From Algoriphagus alkaliphilus (GTDB lineage Bacteria > Bacteroidota > Bacteroidia > Cytophagales > Cyclobacteriaceae): a stretch of 36,065 nucleotides of DNA. The notes beneath the pieces are model-generated. The model did no database searches. It was not told the origin of the DNA and saw only the letters and a program-made list of their open reading frames with translations. Position numbers and translations under genes: made by a program. The DNA lies in the NCBI RefSeq assembly GCF_900103735.1, contig NZ_FMXE01000042.1:1-36065 (forward strand), given 5' to 3'. Below are positions 14,823-22,770 of the stretch, one piece after another (the stretch's first letter is position 1; every line of letters begins with the position of its first letter).

Positions 14823-16607
14823 TTAAAACAGGAGACTATAATTCAAGGCCGAGGTGATGGGTAAAAAGATCCCCTCTGCACCCACTTGAGGTTTTTGCCC
14901 GGAGGCTTTCACCTGGAGAAAAAGTCCGGAGTCCTCGATCCAGTACAAGGTGTCAGAAACAGGAGTAAGAATTTTTCCTGGTGCCACACGGATCATCATC
15001 GGTGCGGAATTTCCCGAAAGCGACACGCTGCGATCAATTCCCTTTCCGTCAGCTTTCACCTGAATCTGATCTTTCAACTCCATTCCATCAGCGGATTTGG
15101 AGGAAAAACTCAGCCCACCATCTCCCAAAACCTGATAGCCTTTGGCCTGCCATTCCTTGGAAACCGGGCTAAAATCAGGGTTATGAAGCAATGGGGTATT
15201 CAGACTCAAATCGGTAACGGCTCCCAAGGGTCTAGAAACTCCGTTTCCGCGGTCATTCCACATCGGAGTCGCATCGAGGAATCCCCCTCTCCAGACCCGG
15301 AGTAGCTGATTGGTATTCAGATCATAGGAGAAATGCGAACCCGACTTGGAGGAAACCGATATGCCGTGCGAAACTTTCTGCCTGTTGGGCAACTCGATAA
15401 ATGAGCGAAGAACTGGAGTCTCGCGGGTGTCCACCAGGATCGGATCGCTCGCCCAAAAATCCATTCCGGCAGGTTCGCTGTAGGTCTTTTGCCACATCGC
15501 GTCTGAATTTGCGGTCAGGTAAAATCCCTGCGCTGTCCAGTCAGTGGGCTTGGAAACCCAAATCACAAAGGGAACTTCTCCCGGCTGAAGTGCTTTTGCA
15601 GCGAGGATCATTCCCTGCCTCAGCTGCATGGGCTCTGAAGCATCCCCAATCTGAATGGCGCCCAGTCCATTGCTTGGCACGGCCATTCGGAAGGTGTAAT
15701 TTCCGGCTTTTTGCACGGAGATCGTCCCATCAAATTTGCTCAGTGAGGAAGTGGACAGTCCTGCGACAAACTCATCAAAACTCGCGATTTTTCCTGAAGA
15801 GGAAGCTTTCAGGGTACTTTCATTAGGTAATTCAGTATAAGAGCCAGGGAAGACTTGATAGGAAATCGACTTAAATTCAGGCGCAGGCCTGTCAAATGGC
15901 TTTACTTCCAGAGACTTGATGGCTATCGGCCCGTGATCTCCCTGGATCCGAATCGGCCCTTCTGCCACTTCTCCTCCTGACATAGCTCCTCTTGTCGGTC
16001 CAAAAAGCTCCACATTCTCGTGGATTGTCACCCCATTCAAGGTAGCAGACACGATCCGTGCATTTTCTATTTTGTCTCCTGACGGGGAAAATCTCGGTGC
16101 TTTGAATTGCACGTTCAAAGTCTGCCAAACTCCAGGAGCCTTGCTGGCGTTTTGACGGGGAGCATAGCCTTGATAGCCCTTTTGCCCATCGGGCTTGCTT
16201 TCGTCCCAACGCTCATAAATACCGCCGTTGTCTCCGGCTTTCACTTCTGCTCTGGACCAGCTGTCGAGCAGTTGGATTTCGTATTGCCCCTGCAGGTACA
16301 GGCCGGAGTTGGAGCCGGGAGCCATCATGTAAACCAGGGTCACTTCGGCATCTCCGAATTTTTCCCTGGAGACGATGTCAGTTCCGGGTTTTTTCTTATC
16401 TGGGGCGTTGAGGATGATGCTTCCTTTTCCTTCAGAAAGCAGTACCTGATTGGGTTGTAGCGGATCTGCCCATACTTTGGCTACTTCAGACCAACTTCCC
16501 CTGTTGTTTTCAAAGGAAGAAAGCTGAAGCTTGGTTTGAGCTTGAACAGACAGGACCGAAAAAATCAGGGCCACACCCATCCAAACGGGTTTTTGGTTTG
16601 AGAGCAT
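14823..16607 (-). CDS. Secreted DUF1080 (3-keto-disaccharide hydrolase-like) protein
   Basis: This 594-residue exported protein has a signal peptide at about 1-23 (VLSVQAQ). Residues 30-220 form a DUF1080 jelly-roll domain, recognised by ...SREKFGDAEVTLVYMMAPGSNSGLYLQGQYEIQLLDSW and GGIYERW, with a closing VTIHENVELFGPTRG. Part of this family cleaves 3-keto-glycosides. Residues 245-370 look like a PA14-type beta-sandwich (YTFRMAVPSNGLGAIQIGD), and a third beta-rich region (380-594) has no clear assignment. It is the first gene of the operon with the cytochrome c dehydrogenase, which could supply oxidised sugars as substrate. The upstream gap has no exact TAnnTTTG box. Confidence 0.82.
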   Translation of the reverse strand: MLSNQKPVWMGVALIFSVLSVQAQTKLQLSSFENNRGSWSEVAKVWADPLQPNQVLLSEGKGSIILNAPDKKKPGTDIVSREKFGDAEVTLVYMMAPGSNSGLYLQGQYEIQLLDSWSRAEVKAGDNGGIYERWDESKPDGQKGYQGYAPRQNASKAPGVWQTLNVQFKAPRFSPSGDKIENARIVSATLNGVTIHENVELFGPTRGAMSGGEVAEGPIRIQGDHGPIAIKSLEVKPFDRPAPEFKSISYQVFPGSYTELPNESTLKASSSGKIASFDEFVAGLSTSSLSKFDGTISVQKAGNYTFRMAVPSNGLGAIQIGDASEPMQLRQGMILAAKALQPGEVPFVIWVSKPTDWTAQGFYLTANSDAMWQKTYSEPAGMDFWASDPILVDTRETPVLRSFIELPNRQKVSHGISVSSKSGSHFSYDLNTNQLLRVWRGGFLDATPMWNDRGNGVSRPLGAVTDLSLNTPLLHNPDFSPVSKEWQAKGYQVLGDGGLSFSSKSADGMELKDQIQVKADGKGIDRSVSLSGNSAPMMIRVAPGKILTPVSDTLYWIEDSGLFLQVKASGQKPQVGAEGIFLPITSALNYSLLF

Positions 16608-16684
16608 AAGGATTTAAGAATTAGGAATTGAAAGTGGAAATTAACTCCGAATGATCAGAGCTACAAAGGAAATTTCAGGAAAGT

Positions 16685-16755
16685 AGGAGGTTGGGAGTTG
16701 GGGAGTTGGGAGGTTCAACCCTTGTCTGGCTTCTTGTATCTAGCTTCTTGAGTCT
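16685..16755. repeat. Degenerate simple repeats between operons
   Basis: Two adjoining low-complexity tracts are present: GGAGTTGGGA-type repetition (16685-16714) and TGGCTTCTTG / TAGCTTCTTG-type repetition (16726-16750). Such slippage-prone, word-like repeats are frequent between genes in this group of bacteria. No function is apparent. The stop of the acetyltransferase gene follows directly. Confidence 0.65.
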
Positions 16756-16761
16756 CATTTT

Positions 16762-17250
16762 TCAAAGCTTCCGGTACATGACCAAGACACTGCTCAGGCC
16801 TGTTTTTGGATGGGAAAAAGCCTCCGGAATCTCTCCGACGAGCTCAAATCCGAGCTTTTGCCATAGCCTGACTGCCGCGATATTGCTTTTCAGCACATAG
16901 TTAAACTGCATAGCATGGAAGCCCATTCGCTTAGCTTCCAAAAAGGAAAATTCAGCCATGGCTTTACCGATTCCTCTGCCGGCAACTAGTGGAGATACCA
17001 TATAGCCGGCATTCACGACATGGGATCCCCGATCCTCTTGATTGGCTTTGAGGTAAAATGTCCCTACCAGCTCCCCATTCACTTCAGCCACATACGTTAC
17101 CTTGTCGGCATCCATCCAGTATCCCAACATTTTCTCCCGGGAGGAATCAGGATAAAAAACATACGTACTCCCCTCCCGGATGATCGGTTCGATGATTTCC
17201 CAAAGTGATTCCGAATCTGAGGGAGACGCAAGTCTAAAATTCAAGGTCAT
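16762..17250 (-). CDS. GNAT-family N-acetyltransferase
   Basis: With the start at 17250 the protein has 162 residues (MTLNFRLASPSDSESLWEII). This start fits GNAT length and avoids running into the divergent transporter gene. An earlier in-frame start at 17364 would add 38 non-conserved residues and leave almost no upstream region. The acetyl-CoA-binding motif A is VSPLVAGRGIGKAM (about 92-105; Q/RxxGxG/A pattern RGIGKA). Motif B follows with AVRLWQKLGFELVGEIP, typical of the phosphinothricin/ribosomal-protein acetyltransferase-like group. It acetylates a small-molecule or protein amine; the substrate is unknown. It is divergent from the DMT transporter, so the two may share a 119-bp regulatory region. 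Confidence 0.85.
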   Translation of the reverse strand: MTLNFRLASPSDSESLWEIIEPIIREGSTYVFYPDSSREKMLGYWMDADKVTYVAEVNGELVGTFYLKANQEDRGSHVVNAGYMVSPLVAGRGIGKAMAEFSFLEAKRMGFHAMQFNYVLKSNIAAVRLWQKLGFELVGEIPEAFSHPKTGLSSVLVMYRKL

Positions 17251-17369
17251 ATTAAGGTGCTTTACTCCAACTCTTGGGGGGAATGATAAAAGTTGATTTT
17301 CGCCATAGCGAAACTGAAATCTAAAAATAGCCAATATCTTCGCAAATCTATTGACCGCCTCCACCCACC

Positions 17370-18293
17370 ATGTCCATACCTACCAAATATCAGAAAATTC
17401 CCGGCTTGATCATGGCTGTCGGTTCGGCCATATTTTGGGGGATTTCGGGGACTTGTGCGCAGTTTCTTTTTGAGCAGAAAGGCTTCGATCCCGGGTGGCT
17501 GGTCTGCTGGAGAATGCTGCTGGCTGGATTCATTTTGGTGCTGTTTTCCATGAGCAAAAAAGATCCCGACACCTTCCGGATCTGGAAAAAGCCGATGGAC
17601 GTGATCAAGTTGCTCCTGTTTAGCATTTTGGGAATGGTAGCGGTCCAATACACGTATTTTTACAGCATTTCCCTTTCCAATGCGGCCACAGCCACGGTTT
17701 TGCAATACACGGGACCCTTATTTGTCGTCGCATTTTATGCCATCAAGCACAGACGCTGGCCGATTTTTGTGGAATATGCATCATTAGCCTTGGCCTTAGT
17801 CGGGATCTTCCTGTTGGTGACGCATGGTTCATTTGACACCCTGGTGATTTCCGAGGCCGCATTATTTTGGGGATTTTTGTCAGCTGTTGCTTTGGCATTT
17901 TACACCATTCAGCCTGTAGGCTTACTCCGCACCTATTCACCGGCCACCATCACCGGCTGGGGAATGCTCGTTGGAGGAATTGCATTTTCCCCCTTTACTC
18001 AGCCTTGGGAAATGCAGGGAATTTGGGATATGGAAGCCACTTTGGCTTTTGCATACATTATTCTTTTTGGAAGCGTACTTGCCTTTTACTTTTTTCTGAA
18101 ATCCGTTACAATCATCGGAGCAACCACCGCAAGCTTACTCTGCAGTGTCGAACCTTTGGCTGCCGCCGGAGTAGCAGTGGTTTGGCTGGGGATCTACTTT
18201 GGACCGATGGACTGGCTGGGGACGCTGTTCATTCTGCTGACGGTTGTATTGCTTACTTTGGGGACAAAAAACAAAGAGCCCAAACCCGCCTAG
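17370..18293 (+). CDS. DMT-superfamily (EamA) permease
   Basis: This 307-residue inner-membrane protein has about ten hydrophobic segments and two EamA halves (about 10-145 and 160-300). The N-terminus reads AVGSAIFWGISGTCAQFLFE, a typical first helix, and the TVLQYTGPLFVVAF helix has the YTGPLF signature of these carriers. The second half carries SVEPLAAAGVAVVWLG. This family exports amino acids and related metabolites, and some members import nucleotide sugars or thiamine-like compounds; the substrate cannot be read from sequence. It is the only plus-strand gene in this stretch. Its stop codon is one base from that of the convergent metallophosphoesterase gene, with no terminator between them. 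Confidence 0.9.
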   Translation: MSIPTKYQKIPGLIMAVGSAIFWGISGTCAQFLFEQKGFDPGWLVCWRMLLAGFILVLFSMSKKDPDTFRIWKKPMDVIKLLLFSILGMVAVQYTYFYSISLSNAATATVLQYTGPLFVVAFYAIKHRRWPIFVEYASLALALVGIFLLVTHGSFDTLVISEAALFWGFLSAVALAFYTIQPVGLLRTYSPATITGWGMLVGGIAFSPFTQPWEMQGIWDMEATLAFAYIILFGSVLAFYFFLKSVTIIGATTASLLCSVEPLAAAGVAVVWLGIYFGPMDWLGTLFILLTVVLLTLGTKNKEPKPA

Positions 18294-18294
18294 T

Positions 18295-19266
18295 TCAATC
18301 GATCTTTCGATTACTGATTTTTGGGTTTACAAAGCGCTGCTGTTCCGCTTCATTCAGGATCGAATACCCCAATTCCAATGGGGATGGGCCTATCCATTTT
18401 GATTTTCGGCCTTGAACGGAAATTTTTCCAAGCTTAGGATCAATAGTCAACAAGGCAAAAAGCGGATCCAAATAAGGGCAAGTAAACTTGAGCGAAGGAT
18501 TAGTTTGATGAATCTCTGCCGAAAGACTTTCGTGCGCCAATTTCTCCCCCACCCAATAATAGGAGGCGGAATTGATGTGCAGATAATTCACTCCCCCTAG
18601 CAAAACGTGCTGATCCACATGGGCGTGTCCGTTGATGGCGAGTAGGATCTTTGAAGCAAATCGGCTCAGGATTTCCTGGATTTCAAGTGCGTTGTCGATG
18701 GTGTAAATTCCGGCGATGGGCTGGTGAGAAACAATCAATACCGGCTTATCAGCCATTTCCAGTTCCTGCAGAAGCCAAGCTTGTTGGCTTGGACCGATGT
18801 AAGAATCGTATCCACCCCGTTTATTTACAGAGTCCGGATCATTTCCGTCCAATACAATCATTTTGATGGACACAAGGTCTACCGCATAGTAAAGTGCCGG
18901 CATCCCATAGGCTTTTGCCACCTCTTCTTTGGTAAATCCCTCATCCATATCATGGTTTCCGAGCACATGGAATGATATGGGATTTGCAGAATTGAATCTG
19001 AGGATGAGTTGGGAATTTTCGGATTTTGGAATTGCGAAATCACCCATTTGAATCAGCGCATTGGTTTTTTCTTTTTGCATCTCCATCAAAAAGGCTTGCA
19101 GTCTCAATTCTCCGTCGTGGATTATATCTGCATGCAGATCGGAAATAAGTCCCAATTTTATTTTTTCCCGCCCGGAAAAAAGACCCAAGACTGGCTCAGG
19201 GATAGCCATGCTGAATACTGAAAGCGCGCTTGTCTTTAAAAAATCTCTTCTTGAAGCTAGTCCCAT
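18295..19266 (-). CDS. Tat-exported calcineurin-like metallophosphoesterase
   Basis: With the start at 19266 the protein has 323 residues and begins MGLASRRDFLKTSALSVF, a twin-arginine signal (RRDFLK). An earlier in-frame start at 19332 would hide that signal and overlap the neighbouring response regulator, so it was not used. Metallophosphoesterase motifs appear in order: ISDLHAD (D-x-H), MGDFA (GD), LGNHDMDEG (GNHD), VSHQP and NGHAHVDQH (GHxH). The binuclear metal site looks complete. It should act in the periplasm on a phosphodiester or phosphomonoester, as in the cyclic-nucleotide/Icc-like group. The neighbouring two-component genes point to no clear functional link. Confidence 0.88.
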   Translation of the reverse strand: MGLASRRDFLKTSALSVFSMAIPEPVLGLFSGREKIKLGLISDLHADIIHDGELRLQAFLMEMQKEKTNALIQMGDFAIPKSENSQLILRFNSANPISFHVLGNHDMDEGFTKEEVAKAYGMPALYYAVDLVSIKMIVLDGNDPDSVNKRGGYDSYIGPSQQAWLLQELEMADKPVLIVSHQPIAGIYTIDNALEIQEILSRFASKILLAINGHAHVDQHVLLGGVNYLHINSASYYWVGEKLAHESLSAEIHQTNPSLKFTCPYLDPLFALLTIDPKLGKISVQGRKSKWIGPSPLELGYSILNEAEQQRFVNPKISNRKID

Positions 19267-19300
19267 CAGTGGAATGGTGTCAAAAGACAAAAGTCTAAAA

Positions 19301-19717
19301 TCAATCAGCCAAAGTCCCGCAGAACCTATCAAATACCTGAATAAACTCCAGGTATTGGTGTGCTTCAGAAGGCTTTACAATGTAACAGCTCGCCTGCTCT
19401 TGGTAGCTTGTCAAAATATCATCTTGAATAGAAGAGGTCGTGAGCATGATCACCGGAATATCCCGAGTGGAAGGATTTGCCTTGATTTCTTGGAGTACCT
19501 GATGTCCGGTTTTGAGTGGCAAATTGATATCCAGCAAGACCAAGTCGGGACGGATACTAGTTTGAAAATCACCTCTTTGGAACAAAAAGTCAACACCCTC
19601 TTTCCCATTATTAACGACCTCAATGTCCACCACAAATTTACTTTCTTTGAGTGCTTCTGATGTCAAAAGCACATCCCCCGGGTTATCCTCAATCATCAAC
19701 ACTTTAAACTTCTTCAT
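19301..19717 (-). CDS. Single-domain response regulator
   Basis: This is a 138-residue receiver domain without an output domain. Conserved residues are EDN near the N-terminus (LMIEDNPGDV), the phosphoacceptor D63 (LLDINLP), the Thr/Ser switch in MLTTSS and Lys in IVKPSE. The NPGDVLLTSEALKE start is typical of the Rcp1-like group, regulators that work with phytochrome- or PAS-type kinases by protein contact. The ATG at 19717 was preferred to an in-frame TTG three codons upstream. It lies upstream of the metallophosphoesterase gene on the same strand and between it and the palindromic repeats. Its partner may be the PAS kinase at 20925-22046. Confidence 0.92.
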   Translation of the reverse strand: MKKFKVLMIEDNPGDVLLTSEALKESKFVVDIEVVNNGKEGVDFLFQRGDFQTSIRPDLVLLDINLPLKTGHQVLQEIKANPSTRDIPVIMLTTSSIQDDILTSYQEQASCYIVKPSEAHQYLEFIQVFDRFCGTLAD

Positions 19718-19750
19718 AACTTCCAATTTTATCCGAATAATGATTTCATG

Positions 19751-19842
19751 TGTTTATAATTTGTTTTTTAGCTGTCACATGGAATGCCCTTTATAATCAT
19801 TCCCCTGTGTGATCCCGTACCTACGGGATCATGGGCATTTCA
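19751..19842. repeat. Palindromic intergenic repeat, tandem copy 1
   Basis: This 92-bp unit, running from TGTTTATAATTTG to GGGCATTTCA, is followed after 2 bp by an essentially identical second copy. It folds as an outer stem GAATGCCC / GGGCATT enclosing a perfect hairpin TGATCCCGTA / TACGGGATCA with a 2-nt CC centre. No T-run follows, so it is not a simple terminator. It sits between the two response-regulator genes. Confidence 0.85.
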
Positions 19843-19844
19843 TC

Positions 19845-19936
19845 TGTTTATAATTTGTTTTTTAGCTGTCACATGGAATGCCCTTTATAATCATTCCCCT
19901 GTGTGATCCCGTACCTACGGGATCATGGGCATTTCA
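19845..19936. repeat. Palindromic intergenic repeat, tandem copy 2
   Basis: This second copy has the same sequence and 92-bp length as the unit at 19751-19842, giving a 94-bp period. The copies are almost free of drift, so the duplication is recent or kept by conversion. A further copy is at the right edge (35978-36065) and a diverged, expanded one at 24879-25012. Confidence 0.85.
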
Positions 19937-19992
19937 AGGATTATAAAATGCTTTATTTACCCATAATTAAGTATTTTATCACATAGCTAGCA

Positions 19993-20694
19993 TTACACAT
20001 TCAATTTTTCGATTAATTCCTTGTACAATCCCCGACGGATTGGAATACTCGTTTCTCCCAAGTTTACCTTTTTGGCATTGAATGATGCGATGTAAGCCGT
20101 ATTGACCAAGAAGGACTTGTGAACTCTGAGAAATTGCGCCGGGGGTAATTTTTCTTCGAAGCCTTTTAAAATATCCCGCACGATGTAGGATTTGGCTTTG
20201 GTATATACCTTGGTGTAGAGTCCGTCGGCCTTTAAGTACACAATCTCCGAATGCGGGACGGGCACGAGGTATCCCTTATCCATGATTTTCAGCGAGCCTT
20301 TTGGCTTTTTTTCTTTTCCCGATTTTTCCATATGACGCTTCAAACCAAAGAAAACAGCTGTTTTTAGGCTGTCCAGGGTAAATGGCTTCAGTAAATATCC
20401 CTCATGGATTTCCGAAGATATCCGCTCCAAATATTCCGTCCCTGAATAGGCAGTACTGAATACAATCGGGAGATTATACTTTTCACGAATCTTGTAGGCC
20501 AAATCTATCCCATCCAAATCTCCATGGATCAAAATATCCATCAATACGAGGTCCACTTCATATTCTTCCAAAAAGTCTAGTGCACTTTTGGCATTGTCTA
20601 CTATTGCAGCTACTCTATAATCCAAATTGGAAAGAATTTCACTGATGTTGTGGGCAAGTTCTTCTTCGTCTTCGACAATCAGTATTTTTTTCAT
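19993..20694 (-). CDS. LytTR-family response regulator
   Basis: With the start at 20694 (MKKILIVEDEEELAHNI) the protein has 233 residues. An upstream in-frame start at 20763 would add 23 residues before the receiver fold and was not used. The receiver domain is at 1-120 with phosphoacceptor D53 (LVLMDILIHGDLDG), a Thr switch (FSTAYSG) and Lys in LLKPF. A LytTR DNA-binding domain follows at about 135-233 (YLVPVPHSEIVYLKADGLYTKVYT, then FLRVHKSFLVNTAYIASFNAKKVNLG). It activates transcription after phosphorylation, binding direct repeats upstream of targets. It is divergent from the PAS kinase gene (20925), a likely partner, with a 230-bp shared intergenic region. Confidence 0.92.
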   Translation of the reverse strand: MKKILIVEDEEELAHNISEILSNLDYRVAAIVDNAKSALDFLEEYEVDLVLMDILIHGDLDGIDLAYKIREKYNLPIVFSTAYSGTEYLERISSEIHEGYLLKPFTLDSLKTAVFFGLKRHMEKSGKEKKPKGSLKIMDKGYLVPVPHSEIVYLKADGLYTKVYTKAKSYIVRDILKGFEEKLPPAQFLRVHKSFLVNTAYIASFNAKKVNLGETSIPIRRGLYKELIEKLNV

Positions 20695-20924
20695 GATCCA
20701 ATTTAAAGAACTTGTGCCAAGAATTTCAGGTTTGATAAGCGAATGATTAACAAATGCAATCAAGGTGCAGACAAAAGTAAACGTACGGTACTACGCTGAT
20801 TTTGGAAACAAACTCAAGCAGCCTAATTTCGAATCGATAGCCAAGGCTGAGCTGTTAAATTACCACCGGAGTCGTTGTAATTTGTCCTATTTTCTTTCTT
20901 CTTAATCCTTCATATTCCCATATT

Positions 20925-22046
20925 TTGAATACCTCTTCCAAAAATTCAATAAAGAAAATCATATCCTCCGGAATCACTGAGGAAGAGATTCTTCAGTTGT
21001 TTGTTGAAAACTCTGAGGATATTTTGATTTTGACAGATTCCGAAATGGTCTTGGAATATGTTTCTCAATCGCTGGAGAGCATGCTCGAAATTGAAGTTTC
21101 AGATTTTATCGGAAAAAAAATCAACAGCGTAATGGAAAATTTCCCCTCCCTGCCGCTGATGAAACCCAATCAGAAAATGGTGATTCCTTTGATCACCTCA
21201 ATTACCAAACAAAAATATCTGATTGAATTTCAGTTTAAGCCGATCTACACCGCAGCGGGTACTATTCAGGCAATTTTTGCCATCGGAAAGGATGTCACAG
21301 ACCGTGAACTATCCCTGAAGAAATTTAAAGACACAGCATTCAAAGAGAAGGAATTGAATCAACTCAAGTCCAGGTTTGTATCCATGGCTTCGCATGAGTT
21401 CAGAACACCGCTTGCCACGATTCTCAGCAGTACCATGCTGATAGAAATTCTTTTGCAGAAAGACTTTGGCCCGGAGATTAAAGAAAGAATTCAAAATCAC
21501 CTTAAAAAAATAATAGCACAGACAAACCGCCTGACAAACATCACCAGCGACGTACTCCTGTTGGAAAAAAGTATCCAAATCGACACTAAAATCCTGCGGA
21601 AAAAAATCCAAATTTCCAGTTTTCTTAAGGAAGTAGTGGATGTTATCAATCATGAAAATCTTGAGCGGCGAAGAGTTAACTATTCTGGGCCGGAAGCGGA
21701 TAAAATCATTCAGTCAGACCCAAGTCTATTGACCCATATTTTCAGAAACCTTATTTTGAATGCGCTGAAATACTCCGAGAATGCATTAGAACCGGAAGTT
21801 CACCTGGTATTCCGTGGAAATTACTTTGAAGTTACCGTCAAGGATTATGGCATGGGAATTCCAAAAGAAGACCAGGAGCATATTTTTGGATCATTCTACA
21901 GGGCAAAAAATGTAGGAAATATCAAGGGGACAGGCTTGGGATTAAATATTGTCAAGGAATTGACAAAAAAATTAAACGGGGAAATCTGGTTTGCCAGTAA
22001 AGCAGGAATGGGATCGACGTTTTATGTTTCATTCCCTGTCAAATAG
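20925..22046 (+). CDS. PAS-domain sensor histidine kinase
   Basis: This 373-residue kinase has no membrane segment, so it is cytoplasmic. A PAS domain lies at about 20-135 (ILILTDSEMVLEYVSQSLESMLEIEVSDFIGKKI). The HisKA domain has phosphoacceptor H157 in SHEFRTP. The ATPase domain has an N box (RNLILNALKYSENA, about 275), G1 (DYGMGIP), an F box (FGSFYRA) and G2 (GTGLGLNIVKEL). The start used is TTG at 20925, because the first in-frame ATG falls inside the PAS domain. It is divergent from the LytTR regulator and near the single-domain regulator. It probably senses an intracellular signal through PAS and phosphorylates one or both. Confidence 0.92.
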   Translation: MNTSSKNSIKKIISSGITEEEILQLFVENSEDILILTDSEMVLEYVSQSLESMLEIEVSDFIGKKINSVMENFPSLPLMKPNQKMVIPLITSITKQKYLIEFQFKPIYTAAGTIQAIFAIGKDVTDRELSLKKFKDTAFKEKELNQLKSRFVSMASHEFRTPLATILSSTMLIEILLQKDFGPEIKERIQNHLKKIIAQTNRLTNITSDVLLLEKSIQIDTKILRKKIQISSFLKEVVDVINHENLERRRVNYSGPEADKIIQSDPSLLTHIFRNLILNALKYSENALEPEVHLVFRGNYFEVTVKDYGMGIPKEDQEHIFGSFYRAKNVGNIKGTGLGLNIVKELTKKLNGEIWFASKAGMGSTFYVSFPVK

Positions 22047-22054
22047 TAAAGGAC

Positions 22055-22657
22055 TTACTTTTTAACCCGGGATTCGGGGGGAAGATCCTCATCCACTCGT
22101 ACCCCTGAAGCTATTTCACAATCCCGCCCGATTCTGACACCATGTGAAATCGTTACTTCTTTTCCGATTTTACCTTCATCCTCCAAAAAACTGTAGCCAC
22201 CAAAATTTACAGCTTGATCCAAATAGCAATAGTTGCTGATGACAGATTCATGTCCAATCGAACAATTTTCCCCGATCAGATTAAAGTTTCCAATCATGGT
22301 CCCAAAATTAATTAGACTGCCTTCCAATATCAGATTCCCTTTTCCAAAAATACAATCCCGGGAGATCCATGAATCACTGGAAAACAAGTTGGGGAAATCT
22401 ATGGAGGGGTGATAAAGCAACCTCCGCACGATTTCGATTTTTTCGGAAGGACTCTGAACAGCCAATACCAGAGCGATTTTTTCATGGGCCAACACAGCCT
22501 CTATCGACCCCAAAACAGGATGCCCTGCAAACTCTTTTCCATGTAACTTGGGATTATCGTCAACAAATCCAAGCAATTCATGCCGGAGTCGAAATTGTGA
22601 AAAGTTATTTGCTATGTATTCGCCCAATTTATTTGCTCCCGCAATAATCAGATTCAT
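22055..22657 (-). CDS. NeuD/PglD-like sugar O-acyltransferase
   Basis: This 200-residue protein has two parts. A small Rossmann-like N-domain (about 1-85: NLIIAGANKLGEYIA, LLGFVDDNPKLHG, GSIEAVL) is followed by a left-handed beta-helix built from hexapeptide repeats (about 95-195: GKGNLILEGSLINFGTMIGNFNLIGENCSIGHES). The SIGHES turn holds the likely catalytic His. Such enzymes acetylate sialic-acid-like or bacillosamine-type amino sugars for glycans, from acetyl-CoA. The gene lies between the convergent kinase gene (8-nt gap) and the ABC exporter on the same strand. No other glycan genes are in view, so the substrate stays open. Confidence 0.85.
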   Translation of the reverse strand: MNLIIAGANKLGEYIANNFSQFRLRHELLGFVDDNPKLHGKEFAGHPVLGSIEAVLAHEKIALVLAVQSPSEKIEIVRRLLYHPSIDFPNLFSSDSWISRDCIFGKGNLILEGSLINFGTMIGNFNLIGENCSIGHESVISNYCYLDQAVNFGGYSFLEDEGKIGKEVTISHGVRIGRDCEIASGVRVDEDLPPESRVKK

Positions 22658-22770
22658 ATATGGATCATTTGTTAAAAATCATTATACTAAAATTTAGCAA
22701 TATATGGTTGAAATACCAATTAAAGGTTGGGGATTTCTGGAAGAATTAAAACAAGTAAATAGAAGAGAGG

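Noticed and set aside
15401..15826. 141-codon plus-strand reading frame inside the DUF1080 gene
   Set aside because: It is a shadow frame of a well-supported minus-strand gene, with no domain or start signal of its own.
17251..17364. Upstream extension of the GNAT gene to 17364
   Set aside because: The added 38 residues are not part of the fold and would leave only 5 nt between it and the divergent transporter start.
19061..19660. 199-codon plus-strand reading frame across the metallophosphoesterase and response regulator
   Set aside because: It is antisense to two clear genes, and its product has no recognisable motif.
19751..19936. Possible two-unit CRISPR-like array
   Set aside because: The units are 92 bp and separated by only 2 bp, with no spacer and no cas genes; this is a tandem palindromic repeat.
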